The position numbers and the translations under genes were made by a program. The notes under the pieces were generated by a model, which saw only the letters and a list, made by a program, of their open reading frames with translations, had not been told where the DNA came from and ran no database searches. From CAYNRE01 sp964399535 (lineage in GTDB: Bacteria; Planctomycetota; Planctomycetia; Pirellulales; CAYNRE01), in NCBI GenBank assembly GCA_964399535.1, contig CAYNRE010000055.1, positions 310,001-374,000 on the forward strand: a stretch of 64,000 nt of DNA. Reading direction: 5' to 3'. Numbering within the stretch: position 1 is the first letter of the stretch; each line of letters begins with the position of its first letter. Shown piece after piece: positions 45,761 through 54,111 of this stretch.

Positions 45761-46702
45761 ATGCTTTCTGGGATCAACATCGTCTGTTTTTTCGCCAGTT
45801 ACCTGGTGGCCCTGTTGCTCGAGGTTTCTCGGCTCTGGTTCCGCAGCGGCGTGCGCGGGGCCGTCATGGTGCTCTTCGGCGCGGCCGGCTTGCTGGCCCA
45901 TACGCTGTTTCTGGCGCACCGCGCCACGACCCAGGCGGTGCCGCTTTCGAGCGAATACGACTGGTACCTGGTCGCGGCCTGGCTGCTGGCCGCCACGTAC
46001 TTGTATTTGTTCTGGTACCTGCCCCGGACCGCAGTGGGGCTGTTTCTCTTGCCGTTGGTGTTGGCCCTGATCGGGGTGGCCGTACTTTGGGCCGATCCGC
46101 AGCCCTTTGCCCAGCCCAAGGCCGCGCGGTTCTGGGCCTGGCTCCATGGCATGTTTCTCTTGGCCGGGGCCGCCCAGGTCATGGTGGGTTTCGTTTCCGG
46201 GCTGATGTACCTGGTTCAGGCCCGGCGGTTGAAGCAGAAACACGTGCCCCTGCGCGGGCTGCGGCTTCCCAGCCTGGAATGGCTCGAACGGGCCAACGGC
46301 CGGGCGATTGTGTACTCGATGCTGCTCTTGGGCGTGGGAGTGCTTTCCGGCGTGATACTGAACCTGGTGAACCATCGCTACGACGGCATCGCGGTTCCCT
46401 GGACCGATCCGCTGGTGCTGATGAGCCTGTTGACGCTGGCTTGGTTCCTGGCGGCGGCGGCCTTCAGCGCGGTCTACCGTCCGGCGCGCCAGGGGCGCAA
46501 GGTTGCCTACCTGACCGTGGCCAGTTTCCTGTTTCTGGTGCTGCTGTTGGGGGTTTCGCTGTTTTCGGCCACCCGCCACCGCGGCAGCGCCGAGGGGGCG
46601 GCCGAAACGGCTGATCTTGGCCGGCGCAGTGTTACGACGGGTATCTTGGCCCGGGCGGGTAGCGAGTGGCACGGCCCTGCGTCACGAAGGGGCGGCCGAT
46701 GA
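45761..46702 (+). CDS. CcsA/HemX-like membrane protein
   Basis: The 313-residue protein has about eight membrane helices, starting IVCFFASYLVALLLEVSRL and ending VASFLFLVLLLGVSLF. The CcsA/HemX-type loop WAWLHGMFLLAGAAQVMVGFVSG near residue 127 includes a His, and SGVILNLVNHRYDG near residue 205 another. The tryptophan-rich haem-handling motif of CcsA is not complete, so the HemX-like role beside hemA (influencing glutamyl-tRNA reductase level) fits better than cytochrome c synthesis, but this is a judgement from context. The last 40 residues are non-conserved. Its stop overlaps the hemA ATG (ATGA). Confidence 0.82.
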   Translation: MLSGINIVCFFASYLVALLLEVSRLWFRSGVRGAVMVLFGAAGLLAHTLFLAHRATTQAVPLSSEYDWYLVAAWLLAATYLYLFWYLPRTAVGLFLLPLVLALIGVAVLWADPQPFAQPKAARFWAWLHGMFLLAGAAQVMVGFVSGLMYLVQARRLKQKHVPLRGLRLPSLEWLERANGRAIVYSMLLLGVGVLSGVILNLVNHRYDGIAVPWTDPLVLMSLLTLAWFLAAAAFSAVYRPARQGRKVAYLTVASFLFLVLLLGVSLFSATRHRGSAEGAAETADLGRRSVTTGILARAGSEWHGPASRRGGR

Positions 46703-47973
46703 AACTGCAGATGGTGGGCTGCAGCCATCACAGCGCCTCGCTCGAGATTCGCGAGCGGCTGGCCTTCAGCGCGCCGCAGGCCGTGGCCGCCATCGACCGG
46801 TTTCGCAATCGGTATCCGCAAACCGAGGTGGTGCTGCTCTCCACCTGCAACCGGGTCGAGTTCTACACCGCGGCCGAAGACGCGCACCATTTCCCCTCGC
46901 ACCAGCAGGTGGCCGAATTCCTGGCGGAATTTCACGGGCTGGACCTGTACGAAATCTTCGACGACCTGTTCGAACGCACGGGCGAGGACGCCGTGCGCCA
47001 CTTGTTTACCGTGGCCGCCAGCCTCGACAGCATGGTGGTGGGCGAACCGCAGATTTTGGGGCAGGTGAAGCAAGCCTATCAACTGGCCACCGACCAGCAG
47101 AGCACCGGCCCCCTGACCCATTCCATTTTTCAGGCGGCCTTGCGCGTGGCCCGGCGCGTGGCCAACGAAACCACCATTAATCAGCGCCGGTTGAGCATTC
47201 CTAGCGTGGCGGTGGCCGACTTTGCCCGGCAGATTTTTGAGCGGTTCGACGACAAGCGGATTCTGGTGATCGGCGCCGGCGAAATGGGCGAGGAGACGCT
47301 GCGGTACCTGTGCGACGAAGGGGCCCGCGGCCCCATAGTGATCAATCGCAATCGCCAGCGGGCCGAGGAGTTGGCGGGCCGCTGGCAGGGGCGGGCCGCC
47401 GCTTGGGATGAACTGGACCGGCAATTGGTGGAAGCCGACCTGGTGGTAAGCACCACGGGCGCCGAGCAGCCGATTGTGACGCGCCAGCGATTCGAGCCGA
47501 TCCTGGCGGCTCGCTACCAGCGCCCCCTATTCGTGCTCGACCTGGCCGTGCCTCGCGATTTCGAGGCCGCGATCGGTGAATCGCTGGGGGTGTATCTGTA
47601 TTCGATCGACGATTTGCGCTCGGTGTGCGAGCGGAATCGGCGCGAGCGCGACCGCGAACTGCCGACCGCGTTGCGGATCATCGAGCAGGAAACCGCGGCC
47701 TTCATGACCGAGCTGTACCATCGCGAAACCGGCCCAATCATTCGCCGGCTAAAGCAAGGATGGCAGAAGCCCAAAGACGACGAACTGCGGCGGCTGTTCA
47801 ACAAGCTGCCCGAGCTTGACGAGCGCAGCCGCGAGGAGATCGCGCTTTCCTTCGACCGGCTGGTGAACAAACTGTTGCACCCGCCGCTGGAATCGCTGCG
47901 CGACGAGGCTCGCAGCGGAACGCCTCATCTGCTCTTGGAAGCGATTAAGCGACTGTTTCAACTCAAAGACTGA
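46699..47973 (+). CDS. hemA: Glutamyl-tRNA reductase
   Basis: The 424-residue enzyme reduces glutamyl-tRNA to glutamate-1-semialdehyde, the first committed step of tetrapyrrole synthesis. It starts with MVGCSHHSASLEIRERLAF and has the catalytic Cys motif LSTCNRVEFY near residue 48-57. The signature VRHLFTVAASLDSMVVGEPQILGQVK lies near 98, the NADPH-binding RILVIGAGEMGEE near 188, and a C-terminal dimerisation helix rich in charged residues ends the protein. ATG 46699 overlaps the upstream stop, and this start reproduces the conserved N-terminus. It ends the plus-strand run that began with argH. Haem made by this pathway is needed for the cytochromes encoded at 54-58 kb. Confidence 0.96.
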   Translation: MKLQMVGCSHHSASLEIRERLAFSAPQAVAAIDRFRNRYPQTEVVLLSTCNRVEFYTAAEDAHHFPSHQQVAEFLAEFHGLDLYEIFDDLFERTGEDAVRHLFTVAASLDSMVVGEPQILGQVKQAYQLATDQQSTGPLTHSIFQAALRVARRVANETTINQRRLSIPSVAVADFARQIFERFDDKRILVIGAGEMGEETLRYLCDEGARGPIVINRNRQRAEELAGRWQGRAAAWDELDRQLVEADLVVSTTGAEQPIVTRQRFEPILAARYQRPLFVLDLAVPRDFEAAIGESLGVYLYSIDDLRSVCERNRRERDRELPTALRIIEQETAAFMTELYHRETGPIIRRLKQGWQKPKDDELRRLFNKLPELDERSREEIALSFDRLVNKLLHPPLESLRDEARSGTPHLLLEAIKRLFQLKD

Positions 47974-48022
47974 GCGGGAACATGCGCTTGCCCGGTTGTC
48001 GACCGGAACGCCCCACCGCTCA
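47971..48022. terminator. Inverted repeat spanning two convergent stop codons
   Basis: TGAGCGG at 47971-47977 contains the hemA stop, and its complement CCGCTCA at 48016-48022 contains the stop of the CoA-disulfide reductase gene on the other strand. An inner CCGGT-TGTCG-ACCGG hairpin lies between. The whole can fold as one stem in either transcript. Terminator function is inferred. Confidence 0.35.
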
Positions 48023-49702
48023 GCGCGGCGCGGCCGAGGCGGGGGCCGTCGATTCCGGCGCCGCGAATTGCCGCGCCTCTTGAAACAGCCGATACGCCTG
48101 GTAACCGCCGCTGAGATTGCTCGCCGAAAAACCACCCTGCACTAAAACCCGGGTCGCCAGGTAACCTCGCATGCCCACCTGGCAGTAGGCAACGATGGGT
48201 CGATCGGCGGGCAGCTCGGGCAGCCGTTGGCGGAGTTGCTCGATGGGAATGTTGACGGCGCCGGGGATGCTGCCGGCGGCGAACTCACGGGCGGTGCGCA
48301 CATCGAGCAGGTAATGCGGCTCGGCGCCAAGTTGGTCGACCTGAACTACCGGCTGATCGCCGCGCAGGATGCCGGAGCCCACGAACCCCAGCATGTTCAC
48401 CGGGTCTTTGGCCGAACCAAAGGGGGGCGCGTAACCGAGCTCGACTTCCTCCAGATCGAAGACGCTCATTCCGGCCTGGATCGCCAGGGCCAATACATCG
48501 ATGCGCTTGTCGACCCCGGCCCCCCCGACCGCCTGAGCCCCCAGCACGCGGCCGGTTTCCGGAGCGAACAGCAGCTTGATCGTCATGGACTCGGCTCCCG
48601 GGTAGTAGCCCGCGTGATGTGCCGGGTGGATGTAGAGTTTTTGGTACTCCATGCCGCAGCGGACCAGAGTTTTTTCACTTGCCCCGGTCAGTGCGGCGGT
48701 GACACCGAATGCCCTGACGATGGCGGTGCCCTGGGTGCCGCGGAAGTTGGCCACCCGGCCGAAAATGTGGTCGGCGGCCAGGCGTCCCTGGCGGTTGGCG
48801 GGACCGGCCAAGGGTACCTGGGCGGGCAGACCGGTTACAAAGTCGACCACTTCGATCACGTCGCCGACCGCGTAAATATGCGGATCGCTGGTCTGCAGAT
48901 GGGCGTTTACTTTCACACCGCCCCGGGCTCCCAGTTCCAAGCCGGCCGCGGCGGCCAACTGATTGTTCGGCCGCACGCCGATGCCCAGCAACACGAGCTG
49001 GCAGCCCAGCTGTGCGCCAGAGCGCAGCCCCACGCGGAGTTGAGTTTCGTCTTGCTGAATCTGGGCCACCTCCTGGCCCAGCTGCAGACAGACACCCCGT
49101 CGGACCAGCTCTTGGGCCAGCGGGACGGCCATTTCGGGATCGAGCGGAGAGAGCACCTGATGGCCCAGTTCGATCAGTGTGGTCTCAATACCGCGGTGAA
49201 CGAACTGCTCGGCGACCTCGACGCCGATAAACCCGCCGCCGACCACCACCGCCTGGCGCACGTGGGAAAGTGCCGCGAAGATCTGATCGGTTTCCTCCAA
49301 GTTGCGCAGCGTGAATACGCCCGGTAGGTCGATTCCCGGCATCGGCGGTCGAATGGGCGAGGCCCCCGGCGCCAAGATCAGCCGGTCGTAGGTTTCGGTG
49401 TAGGTGCGACCGTCGGTCAGGTCGCGGGCCGTCACGGTTTGGTTGGCCCGGTCGATCGACAGCACTTCGGTGCGTGGGCGAATATCGAGCCGGTGGCGAT
49501 CTCGAAGCATGGCTGGTGGGGCCACGAGCAGCTTCGAGCGATCGGTAATCTCGCCTCCCAGAAAGTAGGGGAGCCCACAGTTGGCGAATGATAGGTCGGG
49601 GCCCCGTTCGAAGACGACGATCTCGGCCTGCTCGTCGAGCCGGCGGGCCCGGGCCGCGGCCGAGGCACCACCAGCAACGCCACCGACTATGACCAGTTTC
49701 AT
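48020..49702 (-). CDS. CoA-disulfide reductase-rhodanese fusion
   Basis: The 560-residue flavoenzyme has the FAD motif VIVGGVAGGASAAARARR at the N-terminus and the redox Cys in SFANCGLPYF near residue 43. An NAD(P)H-binding motif AVVVGGGFIGVEVAE lies near 151, the second FAD motif is IYAVGDVIEV, and the dimerisation domain follows. Residues about 465-545 form a rhodanese domain with the active loop CQVGMR. This architecture (CoADR-RHD) reduces CoA disulfide, persulfides or polysulfide with NAD(P)H and transfers sulfur. The last dozen residues are Ala/Pro/Ser-rich. It is transcribed toward hemA and has 276 bp of divergent DNA before the gene at 49979. Confidence 0.9.
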   Translation of the reverse strand: MKLVIVGGVAGGASAAARARRLDEQAEIVVFERGPDLSFANCGLPYFLGGEITDRSKLLVAPPAMLRDRHRLDIRPRTEVLSIDRANQTVTARDLTDGRTYTETYDRLILAPGASPIRPPMPGIDLPGVFTLRNLEETDQIFAALSHVRQAVVVGGGFIGVEVAEQFVHRGIETTLIELGHQVLSPLDPEMAVPLAQELVRRGVCLQLGQEVAQIQQDETQLRVGLRSGAQLGCQLVLLGIGVRPNNQLAAAAGLELGARGGVKVNAHLQTSDPHIYAVGDVIEVVDFVTGLPAQVPLAGPANRQGRLAADHIFGRVANFRGTQGTAIVRAFGVTAALTGASEKTLVRCGMEYQKLYIHPAHHAGYYPGAESMTIKLLFAPETGRVLGAQAVGGAGVDKRIDVLALAIQAGMSVFDLEEVELGYAPPFGSAKDPVNMLGFVGSGILRGDQPVVQVDQLGAEPHYLLDVRTAREFAAGSIPGAVNIPIEQLRQRLPELPADRPIVAYCQVGMRGYLATRVLVQGGFSASNLSGGYQAYRLFQEARQFAAPESTAPASAAPR

Positions 49703-49978
49703 CCGAAGGACACTTTCCTTGCTTGATTTCGGGGGGATGGCTTTCTGGCAAACCGACGACCAGCCGAATCAGCCCTTCCGGCCGGAACCGATGTCGATAA
49801 ACTGACGAACACCCTGGAGAGCGGCGATCCACTCAACCGGGGGGGCGGTTAGCTCCTGAGCGTGGTTCTGGCGAGTCTACCGCATACCGGCGCGGCTTGG
49901 GCCGTTCGCGCGAGCGGCTTCACACCCCCCTGCCCTCTAGGTATTTCCGGCGGCGGCGCTGCCCAGCAACGAGAAGCC

Positions 49979-50374
49979 ATGTCGCGAACTCTGTTGAATT
50001 TTCTTTTGGATCTCTTGTTGTTGGCCATCTTCGTCGGCCTGGTGTGGACCTCGTGCATCGTGCGGTTCGTGTTCCCACCCGGCACCGCGGCCGACGGCTG
50101 GACGTTGTGGGGACTGGGCTACGACGATTGGGTCAACATTCAATTCAACATCCTGTGCGTCATTCTGTTGGCGGTATTGGTGCACGTCATGTTGCATTGG
50201 AACTGGGTCTGCTGTGTGGTGGCCACGCGGGTGTTTCGCCGCAAAGGGGCGGCCAATCGTCCGGACGACGGAACGCAAACCTTGTACGGCGTTACCGCCC
50301 TGATGGCGATTCTGCTGCTTTTGGGGGCCCTGTTGCTGGCGGCTCGCTTGGCGCTGGTGAGCCCGGCGGCCTAG
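49979..50374 (+). CDS. Small membrane protein of DUF4405-like type
   Basis: The 131-residue protein has three clear membrane helices: LLNFLLDLLLLAIFVGLVW, IQFNILCVILLAVLVHVMLHW and ALMAILLLLGALLLAARLAL. The second contains His-Val-Met-Leu-His-Trp, which resembles the haem-ligating histidines of DUF4405 (cytochrome b-like, flavinylation-associated) proteins. I recognise the family only tentatively; a redox or haem-binding function is possible. ATG 49979 has GAGAAG just upstream. Its 3' end overlaps the end of the convergent SafE-like gene by 83 bp, which is unusual. Confidence 0.7.
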   Translation: MSRTLLNFLLDLLLLAIFVGLVWTSCIVRFVFPPGTAADGWTLWGLGYDDWVNIQFNILCVILLAVLVHVMLHWNWVCCVVATRVFRRKGAANRPDDGTQTLYGVTALMAILLLLGALLLAARLALVSPAA

Positions 50375-51200
50375 CTTCGTCCGGCCACGCCGGGTCGGCG
50401 CTCGCCGACCAGAGGGGCAAGGCGGCCAGCGGAACCGTGGCGGGTGTGGCGGTTGCTTGAAGCGTACAAGCCGGGCACCCCGGTGGCGACTGGCGACCTG
50501 GCAGCGAGAGGAAGCCAACGCCCCGAGCCACGGTAATGCAGCCAACCAGCAGCACCGAGGCGGCCGCCGCCCGGACCAGCCAACCGCGCCACGCGAGCCC
50601 GCGCCGGGTGGCCATGAGGGCCGGCCCGAGCCAACCTACGGCGATCATCAGGGGCGCGGTCCCCAAGGCGAAGCTGCTCATGACCAGCCAGCCGCGCGTC
50701 AGACTGCCCGTGCTGGCGGCCAGCGCCAGAAAGGCATAGAGCAAGCCACAGGGGAGCAGTACCGTGGCCATTCCCGCGACCAGAGGCCCGGTGAGTCCCG
50801 ATCCGCTCAACAACGGCCGGAGCATCGACCCGGCCAGGCAGGGAAGCGCGGCCGAGGCCCCCTGCCCCGCCGAGCGGCCGCGTCGCGGCCACCAGCCACC
50901 AGCCCGCAAACCCTCGACGATCAAGACGGCACCGGCCAAAAGCGCCAAGATCGCTTGCAAGTGAACGAGCGGGCCGACGCGCTCGGCCAACCACAGGCCG
51001 CCAAAACCGGCCATGGCGCCCAGCAGTCCGTAGGTTGTTACGCGGCCGGCGCTGTAGATCAATTGCCGCCCCAACACCGCCCGGTTGGACGGCGCACCGG
51101 TGCCCAGGGCCACGGCAAAACCGCCGCACATGCCCACGCAGTGGGCCGAGCCCAGCAGGCCCGAGACAAAGATCAAGGCAAGTTCAGGCACCTGGTTCAC
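50292..51200 (-). CDS. TauE/SafE (DsbD-like transmembrane) family protein
   Basis: The 302-residue protein has six membrane helices in the DsbD_2/SafE-like arrangement. It starts ELALIFVSGLLGSAHCVGMCGGFAVAL, where the GSAHCVGMCGG motif with two cysteines is characteristic of the group found in cbb3 gene clusters. Its second half has TGPLVAGMATVLLPCGLLYAFLALA with another conserved Pro-Cys-Gly. Such proteins have been linked to copper delivery or haem-protein maturation for cbb3 oxidases. About 70 C-terminal residues are Pro/Ala-rich. The GTG start overlaps the stop of the P-type ATPase gene by four bases, so it is the last gene of the oxidase operon. Confidence 0.85.
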   Translation of the reverse strand: MNQVPELALIFVSGLLGSAHCVGMCGGFAVALGTGAPSNRAVLGRQLIYSAGRVTTYGLLGAMAGFGGLWLAERVGPLVHLQAILALLAGAVLIVEGLRAGGWWPRRGRSAGQGASAALPCLAGSMLRPLLSGSGLTGPLVAGMATVLLPCGLLYAFLALAASTGSLTRGWLVMSSFALGTAPLMIAVGWLGPALMATRRGLAWRGWLVRAAAASVLLVGCITVARGVGFLSLPGRQSPPGCPACTLQATATPATVPLAALPLWSASADPAWPDEARPPGSPAPSEPPATGPPKAAESPSGR

Positions 51201-53563
51201 TCTCCGGACGAAGCAAGCACTGCCGATTGAACAGAACCAACCGCAACCGTCGCGGCAACCTGGCTGCCCCGCGCGTGCCAGGGCTTCGCCTGGTCGACCT
51301 GGACGGCGAGGTCTTCAGCACGTGGCGCCGGCGGCACCGCGTCGAGGTCCGCGGCTGTGGGAACGGCCGCTGTTTCCCGGCCCGACGCTCTGGACGGGCT
51401 GTTCGCCATCGCCAGGCCCCGCAGCCGCAGCGAGTTGGTGATAACGACGAGGCTACTGCCGACCATCAGTCCGGCGGCGATCGCCGGGTTGAGCCACCCG
51501 GCGGCCGCCAGCGCGACGCCGATGGAATTGTAGCCGAACGACCAAGCCAGGTTCTGGCGAATCACCCGGACAGTTTGCCGGGATAATTCAATGGCCTCGG
51601 CCACGCGGATCAGTTCACTGGCGAGCAGACAGACCTGGGCCGATTCGCGCGAGACGTCGGCACCGCAGCCCAGCGCAATGCCCACGTCGGCGGCGGCCAG
51701 GGCGGGGGCGTCGTTCAGCCCATCGCCCACCATGGCTACGGCGCCGAACTGGTTGTGGGCCCGACGAATGGCCAGGAGCTTGGCTTCGGGCAACAGCTCG
51801 GCTTCGAAGCGCGGGGGGGGGTCGCCCCCGAGCTGGCGCGACAGCGCCGCGGCCCGCTGTTGATGATCGCCGGTCAGGATGGCCAGGTCGAGCCCCTGCT
51901 GCCGACACCAGGCGACGAGTTGGTCGGCATCGCTGCGCAGCTCTTCGCGAAAGATGAACGCCGCCTGCACCTGCCCGCCCCAGGCCAGGCAGGAAAGCGA
52001 GTGGCCCTCGGTCAGCGCCGCCTCGACGGGCTCGGTCAATTCGCCCAGGGGTTGGCCCAATTGCCGCATCCAGGCCGCGCTGCCCAGGTAAACTTGCGCG
52101 GGCTGCGATCGACCTGCGAGGATCGTTTCGGCCGCGATGCCGCGCCCGGGCACGGTGCGCAGCGAACTCCAAGTTTGAGCAGGCGGTTCGGCGGCGGACC
52201 CAGGTTGCTCCCGGCTCCAGGTAGAGAGTGCCTGCGCGAACGCGTGCTGCGAACCGCCGCAAAGCGCTCGCACCTGTTCGACGACCGCGCCGGCGGAAGT
52301 GCCGGCTGCCCAGAGGGCTTGGGCCACGGCCGGGCGGCCCGTGGTGAGGGTGCCGGTTTTGTCGAGCCGCAGGGCGCGGACTTGCGCCAGTCGCTCGAGC
52401 GCTTCGCCGTGACGAAACAGAATCTGCCGGCTGGCGGCCTGCCCCATGGCGGCCCAAACGGCCATCGGCGTGGCCAGGGCCAGCGCGCAGGGGCAAGCGA
52501 TCAGCACCACCGACAAACCGACGAGCAATCCGCGGTCGAGCCCTAGTTGCCAGCCGTGCCAGGCGGCCGCCGCCAGGGCCACGACCGAGACCGTGGGAAT
52601 GAACACGGCGGCGATTCGATCGGCCAGGCGTTCGTAGCGACCTTTCGATTGCCGGGCCTGGCGAACCACTTCCAGCAGCCGGGCCAAGGTGCCTTGGCCC
52701 ACGCCGGCGGCCGCCTCGATCAGCAGCGCGCCATCCAAATTCAGCGACCCCCCCAGCACGGCCTGGCCAGGCTGTTTTTCCACGGGCCGGCTCTCGCCGG
52801 TGAGCAGTTGCTCGTCGACCGCCGCGATGCCCTCGACGACAACGCCATCGACCGGAATCCGGGCACCGGGGCCTACTTCGACCAGGTCGCCAGACTCGAG
52901 CGCCGCGGCGGCGATCACCTCTCGGCCGGCTGGCCGGCGAACCGTCAGTTCGCTGGGGAGCAGGTGATCGAGCCCGTCCAGGGCGGCGGTAGTCTTCAGG
53001 CGGCCGGTTGCTTCCAGCCAGCGCCCGAGCGTGACGAACACCAGCACCACGCAGGCGACTTCGAAGTACACATGGCCCGTTCCGCGTAGCACCGAGACGA
53101 CCGAATAGCCCCAGGCCGCCGCGACGCCCGAGGCCAGAAGCACATCGGCCGTAAGGCGGCCGCGCCGCAGGTTCTGCCAGGCCCGCAGCGCCAGCGGGCC
53201 TCCCAGGAGCCAGACCACGGGCAGCGAACCGAGCAGATTGAGGTGGCGAAACAGGGCTTCGACCGACTGCGCCAGCCGATGCGCGGATTCCCCCTGGGCA
53301 CTCGTGGCTTGGGGCCCGTAAATGTCGGGCGTCCAAAGGGCCATGGTGAAGACAACCACGAACAGCGTACAGAAGATGGCCAGCCCCAACCGGGCCAGCG
53401 TGCGTTGCATGCCCGCCGAGCTGGCCGATTCGCGGCGAACCGCGTCGGCCCACTGACACCCCAGGCAACAGAACTGGGGCCCCTGGTCGACAACCGGGGC
53501 GATCGCGGCCATGGGCAGGCCGCAATAACTACACCGCGCGGCGGAAGCAGGCGGGCCGGTCAT
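51197..53563 (-). CDS. ccoI: CcoI/FixI-type copper P-type ATPase
   Basis: The 788-residue P1B-ATPase has an N-terminal Cys-rich element (CSYCGLPM, then FCCLGCQWA, residues 11-38) typical of the CcoI/FixI group. It then goes directly to the membrane helices, without the HMA domain usually in between. Catalytic motifs are complete: LTGES, the CPC metal site in IACPCALALATP, the phosphorylated DKTGTLTTG, HP-loop region, and GDGLNDAPAL. It exports copper needed to build the cbb3 CuB centre. Its start overlaps the stop of the small gene upstream and its stop overlaps the SafE-like gene. The C-terminal 60 residues after the last helices are variable. Confidence 0.92.
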   Translation of the reverse strand: MTGPPASAARCSYCGLPMAAIAPVVDQGPQFCCLGCQWADAVRRESASSAGMQRTLARLGLAIFCTLFVVVFTMALWTPDIYGPQATSAQGESAHRLAQSVEALFRHLNLLGSLPVVWLLGGPLALRAWQNLRRGRLTADVLLASGVAAAWGYSVVSVLRGTGHVYFEVACVVLVFVTLGRWLEATGRLKTTAALDGLDHLLPSELTVRRPAGREVIAAAALESGDLVEVGPGARIPVDGVVVEGIAAVDEQLLTGESRPVEKQPGQAVLGGSLNLDGALLIEAAAGVGQGTLARLLEVVRQARQSKGRYERLADRIAAVFIPTVSVVALAAAAWHGWQLGLDRGLLVGLSVVLIACPCALALATPMAVWAAMGQAASRQILFRHGEALERLAQVRALRLDKTGTLTTGRPAVAQALWAAGTSAGAVVEQVRALCGGSQHAFAQALSTWSREQPGSAAEPPAQTWSSLRTVPGRGIAAETILAGRSQPAQVYLGSAAWMRQLGQPLGELTEPVEAALTEGHSLSCLAWGGQVQAAFIFREELRSDADQLVAWCRQQGLDLAILTGDHQQRAAALSRQLGGDPPPRFEAELLPEAKLLAIRRAHNQFGAVAMVGDGLNDAPALAAADVGIALGCGADVSRESAQVCLLASELIRVAEAIELSRQTVRVIRQNLAWSFGYNSIGVALAAAGWLNPAIAAGLMVGSSLVVITNSLRLRGLAMANSPSRASGRETAAVPTAADLDAVPPAPRAEDLAVQVDQAKPWHARGSQVAATVAVGSVQSAVLASSGE

Positions 53564-53742
53564 TTGGGCGGATTGAGCAATTCTTGCTGTAAGGCGGGAA
53601 TCAGATACACCACGCCGTAATAGGCCACGAAGCACCAGAATCCCAACCAGATGAGCCGCACGTACCAGGGAATGCGGTTTCCAGTGTAGTAATGAAAACG
53701 GTGTTCGGCGCGGGCCGAGGAGTTTTCCACTTCAGTCGTCAC
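53560..53742 (-). CDS. Small single-pass membrane protein in the cbb3 operon
   Basis: The 60-residue protein has a polar N-terminus and one membrane helix, WYVRLIWLGFWCFVAYYGVVYLI (given here in part: residues about 27-48), rich in aromatic residues. It occupies the place where ccoH or ccoQ/ccoS is found in other cbb3 operons but does not resemble them clearly. It may be an assembly factor or accessory subunit. GTG 53742 is chosen for its AAGGG site; a TTG two codons upstream is possible. The stop overlaps ccoI (ATGA). Confidence 0.7.
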   Translation of the reverse strand: MTTEVENSSARAEHRFHYYTGNRIPWYVRLIWLGFWCFVAYYGVVYLIPALQQELLNPPK

Positions 53743-53772
53743 AACCAAAACCCTTGTAGCGCGAAGGAACGA

Positions 53773-54111
53773 TCAGCGGGGCGCTTCGTTGTCGAGTTGG
53801 CGCTCGGTCTCGAGCATCGAATACTTGGGCCGCTCGATATCGGAAAACATGCCGTGGGCGGCCGCCCAGCCGAACAAGCACAGGAATCCCAGGCTGGCCA
53901 AGAGGTAGTTCATAATCGGCGAGATCGCGAAAACCCCGCCCGCGTCTCCCCGGGCCAGCACGACGAACTCGATGAACTTGCCCACGAAACCGTACAGGCT
54001 CGGCAGCAGAATGGCGAAGGCCAGTCCCGCGGTCACCCAGTGAGCCAGCCGCGAGGCGGCCGGCGCGGGCTGGGTGGCGAGCGGGGCGGGCGCAAGGGGC
54101 GAATCGCTCAT
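53773..54111 (-). CDS. Small two-helix membrane protein in the cbb3 operon
   Basis: The 112-residue protein has a Pro/Ala-rich N-terminus and two membrane helices: HWVTAGLAFAILLPSLYGFV near residue 24-43 and PIMNYLLASLGFLCLFGWAA near 66-85. A short polar C-terminus follows. I do not recognise the family. The ATG overlaps the ccoO stop by four bases, so it is translated with the oxidase subunits and is probably an accessory or assembly protein of this complex. Confidence 0.75.
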   Translation of the reverse strand: MSDSPLAPAPLATQPAPAASRLAHWVTAGLAFAILLPSLYGFVGKFIEFVVLARGDAGGVFAISPIMNYLLASLGFLCLFGWAAAHGMFSDIERPKYSMLETERQLDNEAPR

